A DNA stretch of 36,916 nt from Chryseobacterium gleum (GTDB lineage: Bacteria > Bacteroidota > Bacteroidia > Flavobacteriales_F > PHOS-HE28): assembly GCA_945872795.1 (NCBI GenBank), contig CAMCAZ010000036.1:1-36916 (forward strand), given 5' to 3'. Both the position numbers and the translations under genes were made by a program. The notes under the pieces were generated by a model. It was given only the letters and a program-made list of their open reading frames with translations, was not told the DNA's origin and ran no database searches. Positions 1 to 8,457 of this stretch are shown here, piece by piece (position 1 is the stretch's first letter; each line of letters starts with the position of its first letter).

Positions 1-25
1 CCTTTGAGCTATGCACGATCCGTGG

Positions 26-2482
26 TCAGTGGATCATCAGGCGGATGGGCTCCAGGGGTTCGCCCGTATCGGGCCGCATCTGCAGGAGGTAGGCGCCGGG
101 CATCAGGCCGGTGGTGGAAAGGGCCAGGCGGTCGTGCCCCGCTCCGCCCAGGCCGGCCCAGCGGTGTACCTCACGGCCCTGCATGTCCAGCAGCAGCACG
201 CTGGCGGTGCCGTTCAAGGGTATGGGCAGCAGCAGGTCCACGCGGTCCTGCGCGGGGTTGGGGTAGGGGAAGGGCGCACCGGTGGACCCCATCATCACAG
301 GCACCACGGGAGAGGCGGCGCTTCCGCCGTCCAGGTCCACCTGCTTCAGGCGGTAGTAGTTCAGGCCCTGGGCGGGTGCACGGTCCACAAAGTGATAGTC
401 CGTGCTGTTGCTGGTGTTTCCCATGGCCTGCACCTGTCCGATGGCGGCATAACCGTGGCCGTCCACGGAGCGTTCCACCACGAAATGGTCAGAACCTTGT
501 TCGCTGCCGGTGGTCCAGTCCAGTTCCACGGTGTTCACCACGGCCCTGCCCTCAAAGCCGATCCAGGTGACGGGCAGCACGGTGCAGTCCAGCGAGGCAC
601 CGTTGGTGAGCTGCCAGGTGAGGTTGAAGGCCAGTCCGCTCTGCGACCAGTTGCTGATGTACATCAGGTACACCTGGTCCAGGCCCACGGCGATGTCGTT
701 GACCCACTTGTCGCCCAGTGCGGTCTCGGAGTCGTCGATCGCGGTGTAGTTCAATCCGGTTGCCCCGCTGGGTGCTGCATAGGAGCAGCGGAGCGGAGCG
801 GCGGGCGGCGGGCAGATGCTGCCCGGGGTGGTACCGGGCGGGTAGGGCCCCCAGATGGCGAAATCATAATCGTCCAGCGGGTTCAGCGGGTCGATGGTGA
901 AGGCGATGTTGCCAGGGCTGGAGGGCGAGAACACGTACCAGGTGCCCTGTCGTTCGGCATTGCTCAGGCAGCCCATGTTGCCGATGGTGAGGTCCACCAC
1001 GTTGCCGGTGTTGGCGGGGTTGTTGGTGATGGCCTGGTTGCTGCAGATGGTCAGGGCGCCCACGCAGTCCTCGGGTGGCGAGGGCGGAGGGACGCAATCC
1101 ACCGTGCCCGCATACACGATGCCAGCTGCAGGGGGTGTTCCGGAAGAGAACAGATCGCCCGCGCCCTGGATGCCCAAGGTGAAGGAGTTCTCGAACTGGA
1201 AGGTGCCTGAAGCGTTGTAATTGAGCACCACCAGATCACCGATGTCCACGCCGATGAGTATGGTGTTGTTGAGGGTGCCCACGGTGTAGTTGGTATAGGG
1301 TCCGCCGTTGATGCTCACGCCCACGAAGGAGGCCCCCCAGCCATCGCCGAAGCTGTCCTGTAGGCTGAGCACGTAGATGCAGTCGCCGCTGGGCGGTGGT
1401 GGTGGCGTGGCGCAGCTGATGTTGGCCGCCCAGCCGGGGAAGGGCACCAAACCATCGGAGGTGAACACCAGCGTGAGGCAGCCGCCGGGGTGGGTGGAGG
1501 TGAAGGGCCCGGGGATGCCCGTGCCGCTGTAGGTGCCCATGGTGGGCGAGGCGGTCGAGGGACCGTTGTAGATGGTGACGAAATCGAAGTTCGCTTCGGT
1601 GCTGAACTGCGTGAAGTTCATGGTCACCACCTGTCCGGCCACGGAAGGGCAGTAGGTCACCGTGTAGTTGGCGTTGTTGGCGTAATTGCCGGCCGCTCCT
1701 CCAGGGTCGTAGACGGTGGTGCCGCAGACGGCGGCGGGCGGTGGCGGTGCTGTGCAGGTGATGTTGGCCGCCCAGCCGGGGAAGGGCACCGAAGCATCGG
1801 AGGTGAATACCAGGGTGAGGCAGCCGCCGGGGTGTGTGGAGGTGAAGGGCCCTGGGATGCCCGTTCCGCTGTAGGTGCCCATGGTGGGCGAGGCGGTCGA
1901 GGGACCGTTGTAGATGGTGACGAAGTCGAAGTTCGCTTCGGTGCTGAACTGCGTGAAGTTCATGGTCACCACCTGTCCGGCCACGGAAGGGCAGTAGGTC
2001 ACCGTGTAGTTGGCGTTGTTGGCGTAATTGCCAGCCGATCCTCCAGGGTCGTAGACGGTGGTGCCGCAGACGGCGGCGGGCGGTGGCGGTGTGGTGCAGG
2101 TGATGTTGGCGATCCAGCCGGGGAAGGGCACGGACCCATCGGAGGTGAACCACAGGGTGATGCATCCGCCGGGCACGGTGCCGGTGATGGAGGGCGGCAG
2201 TGCGGTGCCGGAGAAGAGGCCCAGCTGCGGTGCGCCGTTGGTGGCGCCATTGTGCACCGAGAGGTAGTCGAAGTTGGCCTCGGTATTGAAGGCGGTGAAG
2301 GTGATGGTGATCACCTGTCCCGCGGGCGGACAGTAGGTCCAGGTCAGGTTCTGGTTGTTGTCATAGTTGCCTGCGGCGCCCCCGGTATCGTAGACCGTGG
2401 TGCCGCAGCCTTGGGCCTGGGCATTGCTGGCCAGGAGCAGTGCGCCCAGCAGCAGGACCGGAAGGATCAGGGTCCTGTTCAT
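26..2482 (-). CDS. Secreted protein with three CUB domains and a T9SS sorting domain
   Basis: This 818-residue protein begins with a signal peptide ending near residue 23 (NAQAQG). Three CUB-like repeats follow at about 25-130, 139-250 and 253-360. Each has the CGTTVYD start, paired cysteines, the NFDF/NFDY strand and a PFPGW end. Proline-rich linkers separate them. Then come a DSFGDGWG module, a module with RQGTWYVFSP and DDYDFAIWGP, a fibronectin-like region with the LDWTTGSEQGSDHFVVERS signature, and a C-terminal type A sorting domain starting at YPNPAQDRV. The expected fate is export through the outer membrane by T9SS and attachment to the surface or release; the ligand is unknown. CUB repeats 2 and 3 are almost identical in DNA (342-bp unit). 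The start overlaps the upstream gene by four bases, so the two are probably co-transcribed. Confidence 0.9.
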   Translation of the reverse strand: MNRTLILPVLLLGALLLASNAQAQGCGTTVYDTGGAAGNYDNNQNLTWTYCPPAGQVITITFTAFNTEANFDYLSVHNGATNGAPQLGLFSGTALPPSITGTVPGGCITLWFTSDGSVPFPGWIANITCTTPPPPAAVCGTTVYDPGGSAGNYANNANYTVTYCPSVAGQVVTMNFTQFSTEANFDFVTIYNGPSTASPTMGTYSGTGIPGPFTSTHPGGCLTLVFTSDASVPFPGWAANITCTAPPPPAAVCGTTVYDPGGAAGNYANNANYTVTYCPSVAGQVVTMNFTQFSTEANFDFVTIYNGPSTASPTMGTYSGTGIPGPFTSTHPGGCLTLVFTSDGLVPFPGWAANISCATPPPPPSGDCIYVLSLQDSFGDGWGASFVGVSINGGPYTNYTVGTLNNTILIGVDIGDLVVLNYNASGTFQFENSFTLGIQGAGDLFSSGTPPAAGIVYAGTVDCVPPPSPPEDCVGALTICSNQAITNNPANTGNVVDLTIGNMGCLSNAERQGTWYVFSPSSPGNIAFTIDPLNPLDDYDFAIWGPYPPGTTPGSICPPPAAPLRCSYAAPSGATGLNYTAIDDSETALGDKWVNDIAVGLDQVYLMYISNWSQSGLAFNLTWQLTNGASLDCTVLPVTWIGFEGRAVVNTVELDWTTGSEQGSDHFVVERSVDGHGYAAIGQVQAMGNTSNSTDYHFVDRAPAQGLNYYRLKQVDLDGGSAASPVVPVMMGSTGAPFPYPNPAQDRVDLLLPIPLNGTASVLLLDMQGREVHRWAGLGGAGHDRLALSTTGLMPGAYLLQMRPDTGEPLEPIRLMIH

Positions 2483-2931
2483 GGCTGCTGGGGGATGGTG
2501 CGACCCTGGGCCTGCATCAGGGCGCGGTGGGCATCGGGGTTCGCCACGCGCCAGGCCTGTTTAGCGGCTTCGTGGGCGGCATCGTCGCCGGCGGGGTCTC
2601 CGGTGTCCACGCGTTCGGGCAGCGGCGGGGCGGCACCTGCGTGTGCGGCTTCCTGTGCCTTGATCATGGTGTTGATGAGCTGTGCGCTGCAGTGCAGGCT
2701 TTCGTTCAGGTGGGCCACCACTTGGTCCAAGGGCACGTTGGTGTCCAGCAGAACCTTCAGTCGCTGGGCATCGCCGGTGGTTCGGGCCTGGGCATCATAG
2801 CCGGTCATCACCTCCTGAACCAGTTTGGCCGACGGGCAGGGGGCGCAGCTCAGCTCCACCACGCGCTGCTGGGCCGAAGAGGCCAGCGCGAGCAGGAGGG
2901 CGAACATGAAACAAGCGTAGCGTTCCATCAT
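2479..2931 (-). CDS. Small secreted protein, function unknown
   Basis: This protein of about 150 residues was not recognised. It opens with a short positively charged stretch and a hydrophobic segment (CFMFALLLALASSAQQ), a likely signal peptide cleaved near residue 22. The mature part has two cysteines close together (SCAPCPSA), which could bind a metal or form a disulphide, then a helical region with a further cysteine and a proline-rich tail. The start chosen is the first of two adjacent ATGs at 2931 and 2928, because translation from there gives the signal peptide directly; a further in-frame ATG upstream at 2946 would spoil it. The stop overlaps the ATG of the CUB protein gene, which suggests translational coupling. 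It may be a partner of that exported protein. Confidence 0.6.
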   Translation of the reverse strand: MMERYACFMFALLLALASSAQQRVVELSCAPCPSAKLVQEVMTGYDAQARTTGDAQRLKVLLDTNVPLDQVVAHLNESLHCSAQLINTMIKAQEAAHAGAAPPLPERVDTGDPAGDDAAHEAAKQAWRVANPDAHRALMQAQGRTIPQQP

Positions 2932-3058
2932 GTGCTCTGCGATCAAGGGCTTGGCCCACAGTGAAATGAGTCGGCAATATGAGGAAGTTGGATGCCATTT
3001 GCAAACGCACCCTAACCTGAAAGGCGAATAAAAGGTCGTAGGGTTGCCTACCGACCCA

Positions 3059-3283
3059 TTAAAAGTGCAGACCTGGCGGAAAGACCTGCGGTAGGAACAT
3101 GGATGAACCGGGGCCGATGGGCAGTTCCAGCAGGACCCAGATCACCAACAGGACGCTCAAACCGATGAGGAAGACCACGCTGTAGGGCAGCATGGTGCTG
3201 ATCACTGAAGCGTCCGGCCTGCATTCGCCGCATGCATCGGTGATGAGCAGGCTGTAGGGTGCCTCGAAGAACCTCGAACCTGC
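3059..3283 (-). pseudogene. C-terminal remnant of an AbgT-family transporter
   Basis: Reading the minus strand, a short open frame ends with STMLPYSVVFLIG, a hydrophobic helix, then LPIGPG and a stop at 3059. This is the characteristic last transmembrane helix and tail of AbgT-type p-aminobenzoyl-glutamate/drug transporters (typically MLPYS..., then GxPxGPG). The family is normally about 500 residues and only about 60-70 can be seen here. The frame is closed upstream by a TAG at 3284-3286, inside a small palindrome. No other part of the transporter is visible nearby, so this is a truncated relic. The homology call rests on a short motif. Confidence 0.5.
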
Positions 3284-3294
3284 CTAACGGCAGG
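3279..3294. repeat. Small palindrome (CCTGCC-TAAC-GGCAGG)
   Basis: A perfect 6-bp stem (CCTGCC/GGCAGG) surrounds a TAAC loop. It sits exactly where the AbgT remnant loses its reading frame. It may be an inserted palindromic repeat of the kind that appears elsewhere in this window. Confidence 0.5.
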
Positions 3295-3331
3295 CAGGCG
3301 GATCGCGCTGCAGGGCCAGCGTGATGCCTTG

Positions 3332-3426
3332 GAGCCTGTTCAAGATCTCTTCACACGCGTCCCTCGGCCTCGCCTGACCTCAACGTAGTCTCGAGGTCCA
3401 TCGCGCAAGAGATCTTGAACAGGCTC
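3332..3426. mobile_element. MITE-like element with 20-bp perfect terminal inverted repeats
   Basis: GAGCCTGTTCAAGATCTCTT at 3332-3351 is repeated exactly in inverted orientation at 3407-3426, enclosing 55 bp with no coding capacity. The GAGCCTG start resembles the ends of some IS5-group insertion sequences, so a non-autonomous derivative is plausible. No clear target-site duplication is visible in the flanks (cttg on the left, ttac on the right). A long RNA hairpin is an alternative reading. Confidence 0.5.
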
Positions 3427-3446
3427 TTACTGAACAGGGGCAGTGG

Positions 3447-3717
3447 TCAATCGACCTTCAACGGCTGGTCGGTGCGGACGATGAGAATGTTGCCCTCTCG
3501 GTCCACCAGCACACGGGCCACGGGGTCGATATCGATCACCACTGGGTTGCTGGACTTTTCCAATGGGCCGCTCACCACGTCCTGCATGGTGAACCGGTGC
3601 CAGATCTCACCGGACACGGTTCGAACGCTCGCATTTGTGGCGGCGAGGCTGAGCAGGCAGGCCAGCGCCGCGGAATTAGGAAAGTGGGGCGTATGGCATG
3701 GTCGTTCTTCGGATCAT
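3447..3717 (-). pseudogene. Small secreted protein gene, apparently frameshifted near its start
   Basis: On the minus strand an ATG at 3717 starts MIRRTTMPYAPLS and then meets a TAA. In another frame the sequence continues at once as NSAALACLLSLAATNASV, followed by an ordinary-looking mature region (SGEIWHRFTMQDVV ... VVIDIDPVARVLVDREGN) to a TGA at 3447. Joining the two gives a charged N-terminus, a hydrophobic core and a small-residue cleavage site, i.e. a signal peptide, with a total of about 88 residues. The second frame has no usable ATG before the signal core. Either a one-base change broke the gene or the base call is wrong. The family was not recognised. Confidence 0.4.
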
Positions 3718-3785
3718 GTTCGGCCCGATGCGGAACAAAGCGAACCGTTGAACGGCGATCGAAGGCATGGGAGTGGCCCGAAGGC

Positions 3786-5015
3786 TCAGTGGGCGCGCTG
3801 GGTTTCCACTGCGGCAGACTTCATCGTGCCTGGGTAGACCTCCAGTGCATGGCGAAGTACCTCCACGGCACGTTTCAGCAGGGGCTGTTCCAGCACGTAG
3901 GCCAGGCGAACCTGATGTTTGCCGGTGGCGGGGTCGGCGTAGAAACCGCTGCAGGGTGCCATCATCACGGTGTGGCCTTCGTGGGCGAAGGATTCCAGCA
4001 ACCACTGGCAGAAGCGGTCGGCATCATCGATGGGCAGCTGGGCCACGCAGTAGAACGCTCCGCTGGGCCTTGGGCAGGTTACGCCGGGGATGGTGCCCAG
4101 GCCATCGACAAGGATGTTGCGCCGCTGCACGTACTCGGCGATCACCCCATCGAAATAGGACTGCGGGGTGCGCAGGGCGGCCTCGCTGGCGATCTGTCCG
4201 AAGGTGGGTGGGCTCAGGCGGGCCTGTGCGAACTTCAGCACGGAGCCGTATAGTTCGGAATTGCGGGTGATGAAGGCCCCGACGCGAGCGCCGCACATGC
4301 TGTAGCGCTTGCTCACGCTGTCCACCAGCACCACGTGCTGTTCCAGCCCGGGCAGGGTCATGGCGCTCACGTGGGTGGCCCCGTCATAGCAGAACTCGCG
4401 GTACACCTCATCGGCGAAGAGGTAGAGGTCGTGCTTCAGGACGATGGTGCGCAGGGTCTCCAGCTCGCTTCGGCTGTAGAGCGTGCCGGTGGGGTTGCCG
4501 GGGTTGCAGATCAGGATGCCCTTGGTGCGCGGGGTGATCAGCGCCTCGAAGGCCGCGATGGGCGGCAGCGCGAAGCCCGCATCGATGCTGCTGCGCACAG
4601 GGACCACCTTCACGCCGGCCTGCAGGGCGAAGCTGTTGTAGTTGGCGTAGTAGGGTTCCGGAATGATCAGCTCGTCACCGGGTTCGAAGCAGGCCATCAT
4701 GCCGAAGAGCAGGGCCTCGCTGCCTCCGTTGGTCACGATGATCTGCTCGGCGGTGATGTGGATGTCGTGCTGGCCGTAGTAGGTGGCCAATCCCTTCCGG
4801 TAGCTCTCATAGCCGGCCGAGTGGCTGTACTCGATCACGGTGCGGTCCAGGTTCCGGATGGCATCCAGGGCCACTTCGGGCGTGGCGATGTCCGGCTGCC
4901 CGATGTTCAGGTGGATGACCTGTGTTCCGCGTTTCTTGGCCGCTTCGGCGAAGGGTACAAGCTTGCGGATGGGCGAGGCGGGCATCTGGCGGCCCTTTGC
5001 GGAGATCGAAGGCAT
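3786..5015 (-). CDS. Pyridoxal-phosphate aminotransferase, class I/II (aspartate aminotransferase-like)
   Basis: This 409-residue enzyme is a fold-type I PLP aminotransferase, expected to transfer amino groups between an amino acid and a 2-oxo acid in the cytoplasm. Visible landmarks: the N-terminal IGQPDIATP segment, the NGGSEAL phosphate-binding turn, PEPYYANY, the CNPGNPTG motif with its conserved Asn, DEVYREF with the Asp that contacts the PLP ring nitrogen, and SVSKRYSMCGARVG with the Schiff-base lysine at about residue 236. A conserved Arg near the C-terminus (HQVRLAYV) would bind the substrate carboxylate. The start at MPSISAKG fits the family's usual beginning; an ATG 42 bases upstream adds an atypical basic leader. 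Substrate specificity cannot be told from sequence. It stands alone between two T9SS genes, so context does not help. Confidence 0.9.
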   Translation of the reverse strand: MPSISAKGRQMPASPIRKLVPFAEAAKKRGTQVIHLNIGQPDIATPEVALDAIRNLDRTVIEYSHSAGYESYRKGLATYYGQHDIHITAEQIIVTNGGSEALLFGMMACFEPGDELIIPEPYYANYNSFALQAGVKVVPVRSSIDAGFALPPIAAFEALITPRTKGILICNPGNPTGTLYSRSELETLRTIVLKHDLYLFADEVYREFCYDGATHVSAMTLPGLEQHVVLVDSVSKRYSMCGARVGAFITRNSELYGSVLKFAQARLSPPTFGQIASEAALRTPQSYFDGVIAEYVQRRNILVDGLGTIPGVTCPRPSGAFYCVAQLPIDDADRFCQWLLESFAHEGHTVMMAPCSGFYADPATGKHQVRLAYVLEQPLLKRAVEVLRHALEVYPGTMKSAAVETQRAH

Positions 5016-5085
5016 CGGCGGGATTCGTTTTCGGGGGTAAAGATCGGCCTCCCGCATGGATCCAGCGCCATTTTTCCGAATACGC

Positions 5086-5146
5086 GGAACCGTGCGGCAA
5101 GTCGCCCTGCTTCGGCACCTCCCTCTGGCGGGTTCCGCACGGTTCC
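5086..5146. repeat. 12-bp inverted repeat in the aminotransferase upstream region
   Basis: GGAACCGTGCGG at 5086-5097 is matched by CCGCACGGTTCC at 5135-5146, with 37 bases between. There is no T-run on the downstream side for minus-strand transcription, so it is not a standard terminator. It could be a hairpin in the 3' end of the upstream transcript or an operator; neither is shown. Confidence 0.45.
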
Positions 5147-5165
5147 CTGTCTGCTCCGTTTGCGC

Positions 5166-7451
5166 CTACTCCACGATGAAGTGCCCGCCCTGCGTGATAC
5201 CCCCGCGCTGGTCCATGACCATAAGGCTGTAGGCCCCGGGTTCCAGGTCGCCCACCGGGGCGGTGAAACGGTTGATGCCCGCCCCGCAGGACATGGCATG
5301 TCTGCGCACCAGTCTGCCGGTGGCGTCCATCATGGCGATGGTGAGCTGCTCTGCAGCCGCGGACCGGATGTCCATGTTGATGAGGTTGTTGGTGGGGTTG
5401 GGGAACTTGCCGCCGAGGCTGAGCTCGCTGTTGAAGCGGACCGCGACCACGTCCGTGCGGTCACTGGCGCCATCGAGGTCAACCTGTTGGATGCGGTAGT
5501 AGTTGAGGCCGCTGGCAGGTTCTCGATCGGTAAAGCGGTAGGCCAGGGGGCTGGTGGAGCTGCCAGCGGCGGCCACTTGGCCGATGGGGGCGTAGTGGAC
5601 ATCGTCAGTGGACCGTTCCACCACGAAATGGGAACTGCCCTGTTCGCTGCCCGTCATCCATTCGAGTTCCACTGCCTTGTCGGTGGGGCTGGCGGTGAAG
5701 GAGAGCCAGGCCACAGGCAGCACCACGCAATCCATGGACGACCCGCTGCCGAGCTGCCAGGTGAGGTTGAAGGCGAGGCCGCTGATGGAGTAGTTGCTCA
5801 CGTACAGCAGGTACACCTCATCGGTGTTCACGGAAAGCCGGTTCACCCAGCCATTGCCGCCGGCACCTTCACTGAAGTCCAGCGCCGTGTTGTTCAAGCC
5901 TGTGTTGCCGGACAAACCGGAGTAGGAGCAGCGCAGCGGCGCGGCGGCCGGCGGGCAGATGGTGGCACGTGTGCTGCCCGGCGGGAATGGTCCCCACACG
6001 GCGAAATCGTAATCATCTACTGGGTTTGAAGGGGCTATGGTAAAGCCCAAGGTACCCGGTGCGGAGATGGCGAAGTTGTACCAGGTGCCCTGGCGCTCCA
6101 AAGCGTTCAGGCAACCCCGGTTCAGGGCGGAAAGGTCGGCCACGGTACCGGTGGTGTTCGCATTGCTGGAGAAGGCCTGGCTGGAGCACAGGGTGGCTCC
6201 ACCCACACAGTCCTCTGGGAGCGGTGGCGGCGGTTGGCAGGTGACCACGGTGGCGTATGAAAGCCCGTTCAGCGGTGGAGTGCCGGACGAGTAGACAGGG
6301 GTTCCGAAGTAGGTGAGCGTATAGCGGTTCTGGTCCTGGAAGGTTCCGCTGTTGTTGTATTGCAGGGCGATGATGTTCCCGGCGTTCGCGCCGATCACCA
6401 CCTGGTTGTACGCGTTGGTCACCGTGTAGTACTGGTAGGGTCCGCCGTTGATGCTCACGCCCACGGAGGAGGTACCCCAGCCATTGCCGAAGCTGTCGTA
6501 TAGGTTGAGCACATAGTGGCATTGTCCAGCGGGGAGCGCGGTGACGCCTTGCGCGCAGATGGTGAAGGTGCCGGTTGCAGACCCGTAGCCCCAGAACCGC
6601 ACGAAGTAGACTTGGCCGGGTGTGAGGTTGTTGAGGGTGATGAACGGCATCAGACCCGGTCCGGAGTCGTCATCACAGGCCACCTCGAGCAGGGTGCCGC
6701 TGCAGGTGGCGCCGGTGTATACGGCCATGGCACCATCCGTGAGCGAGCCTGCCTGGCTCTGGAGGGTGACAGAGCCGAGCGGTCCGGCGGTGAACTGGAA
6801 CCAGACGTCGCGGCTGCCGAAGGTGAAGTTGCCACAGCTGGGTGCGCCCGGCACCCCGGCATACGTGGCCCCGCTGTTGGTGGAGCTGGTGGGGCTGCAG
6901 GAAGGTGCCAGTGGGAGGGTCGTTGCGGTACAGGGAGTGTCATTCGGAACGGGAGACCACAGGCATAGGTTGCCGTTCATGGCATTGTTGGTCCCTTGCC
7001 GTTGTATGCGGATGACGTAGTTGGCACCTGGTACGGTGGCGATGGTGAGGTTGATGTTGGCACCGTTGCTTCCGGCGTTGGCACAGGCCACCTGGGTGAG
7101 CGCTGCGCATGTGCCGGAGAACACATGCAGGATCGACCGGTGGCTGTCGGTCGGGTCGTAGGTGATGTTGGTGGTGGTGGCGGTGGCGGTGAACCATCCC
7201 CACGCGTCGTCATTGGCCGAGGAGCCGCAGGTGCTGCCCGCTGGGGTGAAGGTGGCCGTGTAGGCATCCGGTTTGTTGAACGCGGTGAACGTGCAGGTGG
7301 TACCTACGGTGTACCTGTTGGCGGCGTTGAAGCCACAGGCGTTGCTGCTGCCTTGGGCGGAAGCCGCGGCGCTGCCGAGCAGGAGGATTCCGCTGATGGC
7401 TATGGTACGCAGGCCTGGTTGGAAGGTCGGGAGCAAGTTTCGGGGGTGCAT
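5166..7451 (-). CDS. Secreted modular protein with T9SS sorting domain
   Basis: A 761-residue exported protein. After a signal peptide (ISGILLLGSAAASAQG, cleaved near residue 33) there are two N-terminal beta-rich modules typical of Bacteroidota surface proteins: one with WGWFTATATTTNITYDP and HVFSGTC, one with RDVWFQFTAGPLGSVTLQ and YTGATCSG. Next comes the DSFGNGWGTSSVGVSINGG module, then RQGTWYNF...DDYDFAVWGP, then a fibronectin-like segment with LEWMTGSEQGSSHFVVERS, then a sorting domain from FPNPTNNLINMD. From DSFGNGWG onward it parallels the CUB protein at 26-2482 module for module, while the N-terminal modules differ, so the two are shuffled paralogues. It begins 22 bases after the small secreted gene at 7474 and is probably in the same transcript. 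Confidence 0.88.
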   Translation of the reverse strand: MHPRNLLPTFQPGLRTIAISGILLLGSAAASAQGSSNACGFNAANRYTVGTTCTFTAFNKPDAYTATFTPAGSTCGSSANDDAWGWFTATATTTNITYDPTDSHRSILHVFSGTCAALTQVACANAGSNGANINLTIATVPGANYVIRIQRQGTNNAMNGNLCLWSPVPNDTPCTATTLPLAPSCSPTSSTNSGATYAGVPGAPSCGNFTFGSRDVWFQFTAGPLGSVTLQSQAGSLTDGAMAVYTGATCSGTLLEVACDDDSGPGLMPFITLNNLTPGQVYFVRFWGYGSATGTFTICAQGVTALPAGQCHYVLNLYDSFGNGWGTSSVGVSINGGPYQYYTVTNAYNQVVIGANAGNIIALQYNNSGTFQDQNRYTLTYFGTPVYSSGTPPLNGLSYATVVTCQPPPPLPEDCVGGATLCSSQAFSSNANTTGTVADLSALNRGCLNALERQGTWYNFAISAPGTLGFTIAPSNPVDDYDFAVWGPFPPGSTRATICPPAAAPLRCSYSGLSGNTGLNNTALDFSEGAGGNGWVNRLSVNTDEVYLLYVSNYSISGLAFNLTWQLGSGSSMDCVVLPVAWLSFTASPTDKAVELEWMTGSEQGSSHFVVERSTDDVHYAPIGQVAAAGSSTSPLAYRFTDREPASGLNYYRIQQVDLDGASDRTDVVAVRFNSELSLGGKFPNPTNNLINMDIRSAAAEQLTIAMMDATGRLVRRHAMSCGAGINRFTAPVGDLEPGAYSLMVMDQRGGITQGGHFIVE

Positions 7452-7473
7452 GGGTCTGGGCCGGAAGGTGGAG

Positions 7474-7788
7474 TTATTCGTCCTCGGGACGTTCGGTCAG
7501 GACCACACCCAGGAACTGGGCATATTCGATGAACTGGGCCTCGTCGAAGGGATCGATGGCAATAATGTGTACTTCACCGATCGATCGATCGATGGAAAGG
7601 AGGACATCGGGCGCATACGAAGCCATCTCCTCCCTGAACACCTTTTCGGTGAGGTGGTCATCGATGCCCGTGGCGACGTATTCGTGCAGGGAGGTTGTTC
7701 GTTCCTGCGCCATTGCCATGGAGGCCTGCGATGCGAGCAGCAGGCAGAGCGCAATTGTTGGAAGCGGGATGGTGATGGACGGGATCAT
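7474..7788 (-). CDS. Small secreted or periplasmic protein, unknown family
   Basis: A 104-residue protein with a signal peptide (LPTIALCLLLASQASMAMAQ, cleaved near residue 28). The mature part is acidic and contains no cysteine. It has a helix-like segment (DDHLTEKVFREEMASYAPDVL), then a strand-rich part (SIGEVHIIAIDPFDEAQ). No known family was recognised. It lies 22 bases upstream of a large T9SS-exported protein on the same strand, so the pair may be co-expressed. Confidence 0.6.
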   Translation of the reverse strand: MIPSITIPLPTIALCLLLASQASMAMAQERTTSLHEYVATGIDDHLTEKVFREEMASYAPDVLLSIDRSIGEVHIIAIDPFDEAQFIEYAQFLGVVLTERPEDE

Positions 7789-7860
7789 GCAGGGTATTAA
7801 GTCCTGCTTCTACGCCCTCCGCGGTCCGTGAGTTACGGTCAGTCGCCAGAAGGGCGTACG

Positions 7861-7891
7861 AAAAAGCCCCTCCCGTTGCGGGGAGGGGCCT
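7861..7891 (-). terminator. Rho-independent terminator of the DUF1573 gene pair
   Basis: On the minus strand a perfect 9-bp GC stem (GCCCCTCCC/GGGAGGGGC) with a six-base loop is followed directly by five Ts. It lies 22 bases beyond the stop codon at 7913 and is the clearest terminator in the window. Confidence 0.88.
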
Positions 7892-7912
7892 TTCAGAGGG
7901 TGGCTGGTGGAC

Positions 7913-8380
7913 TTAGTTGTTGACCGGAGCCATGGGGCTTGCTTCCTTGACGGGAGATGTGGGTGACGCAGGCGTCACCGGAGCAGCTTCCACTGTGCCC
8001 TTGATGCGCACGATCTTCTCGGGCGCGTTGGTGGCGTTGCTGGAGATCGTCACACTCTTGTTGATCGCACCGGGACGTTTGGTGTCGTACTTCACCGTGA
8101 TGGTCGTCTTCTGGCCGGGCTTGATGGGCTCGGTATCGCACTTGGGCACAGTGCATCCGCAGCTGCCCTTGCAATTGGTCAGGATCAGGGGCTGGTCGCC
8201 GGTGTTCGTCACCGTGAACTCGCAGGTGCCGTTGGCGCCATAAGCGATCGTGCCATAGTCATGCACGTCCTTGTCCAGGGAGATCATGGGGCCTGAGCCA
8301 CCGACGGGCTTGGCGTTCTCTTGGGCCAAGGCGCCGAGGAACAGTGCACTGAGGCTGAGGGAGAGAAGGAACTTCTTCAT
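7913..8380 (-). CDS. DUF1573 secreted protein, copy 2
   Basis: A 155-residue protein with a signal peptide (MKKFLLSLSLSALFLGALAQ) and one DUF1573 domain, an immunoglobulin-like beta sandwich common in Bacteroidota envelope proteins. Diagnostic features are HDYGTIAYG, CEFTVTNTGDQPL, the Cys-rich GSCGCTVPKCD turn, and the PGQKTTITVKYDT strand. The C-terminus is a Pro/Ala/Ser/Thr-rich tail that ends in MAPVNN. Function is not established for the family; a structural or adhesive envelope role is usually presumed. It lies 77 bases downstream of a close paralogue and is followed by a strong terminator. Confidence 0.88.
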   Translation of the reverse strand: MKKFLLSLSLSALFLGALAQENAKPVGGSGPMISLDKDVHDYGTIAYGANGTCEFTVTNTGDQPLILTNCKGSCGCTVPKCDTEPIKPGQKTTITVKYDTKRPGAINKSVTISSNATNAPEKIVRIKGTVEAAPVTPASPTSPVKEASPMAPVNN

Positions 8381-8457
8381 GGTGGGGTTTGAACAGGTGT
8401 TCGGGGTGATCGATCAGGGACCGTGCCGGGATCAAAGGTGTATCAGGTAGGAAGCCT

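Noticed and set aside
11-1210. Long plus-strand open frame opposite the CUB protein gene
   Set aside because: It is the antisense of a clear T9SS protein; its composition is low complexity (His/Gly/Val-rich) with no domain or signal sequence.
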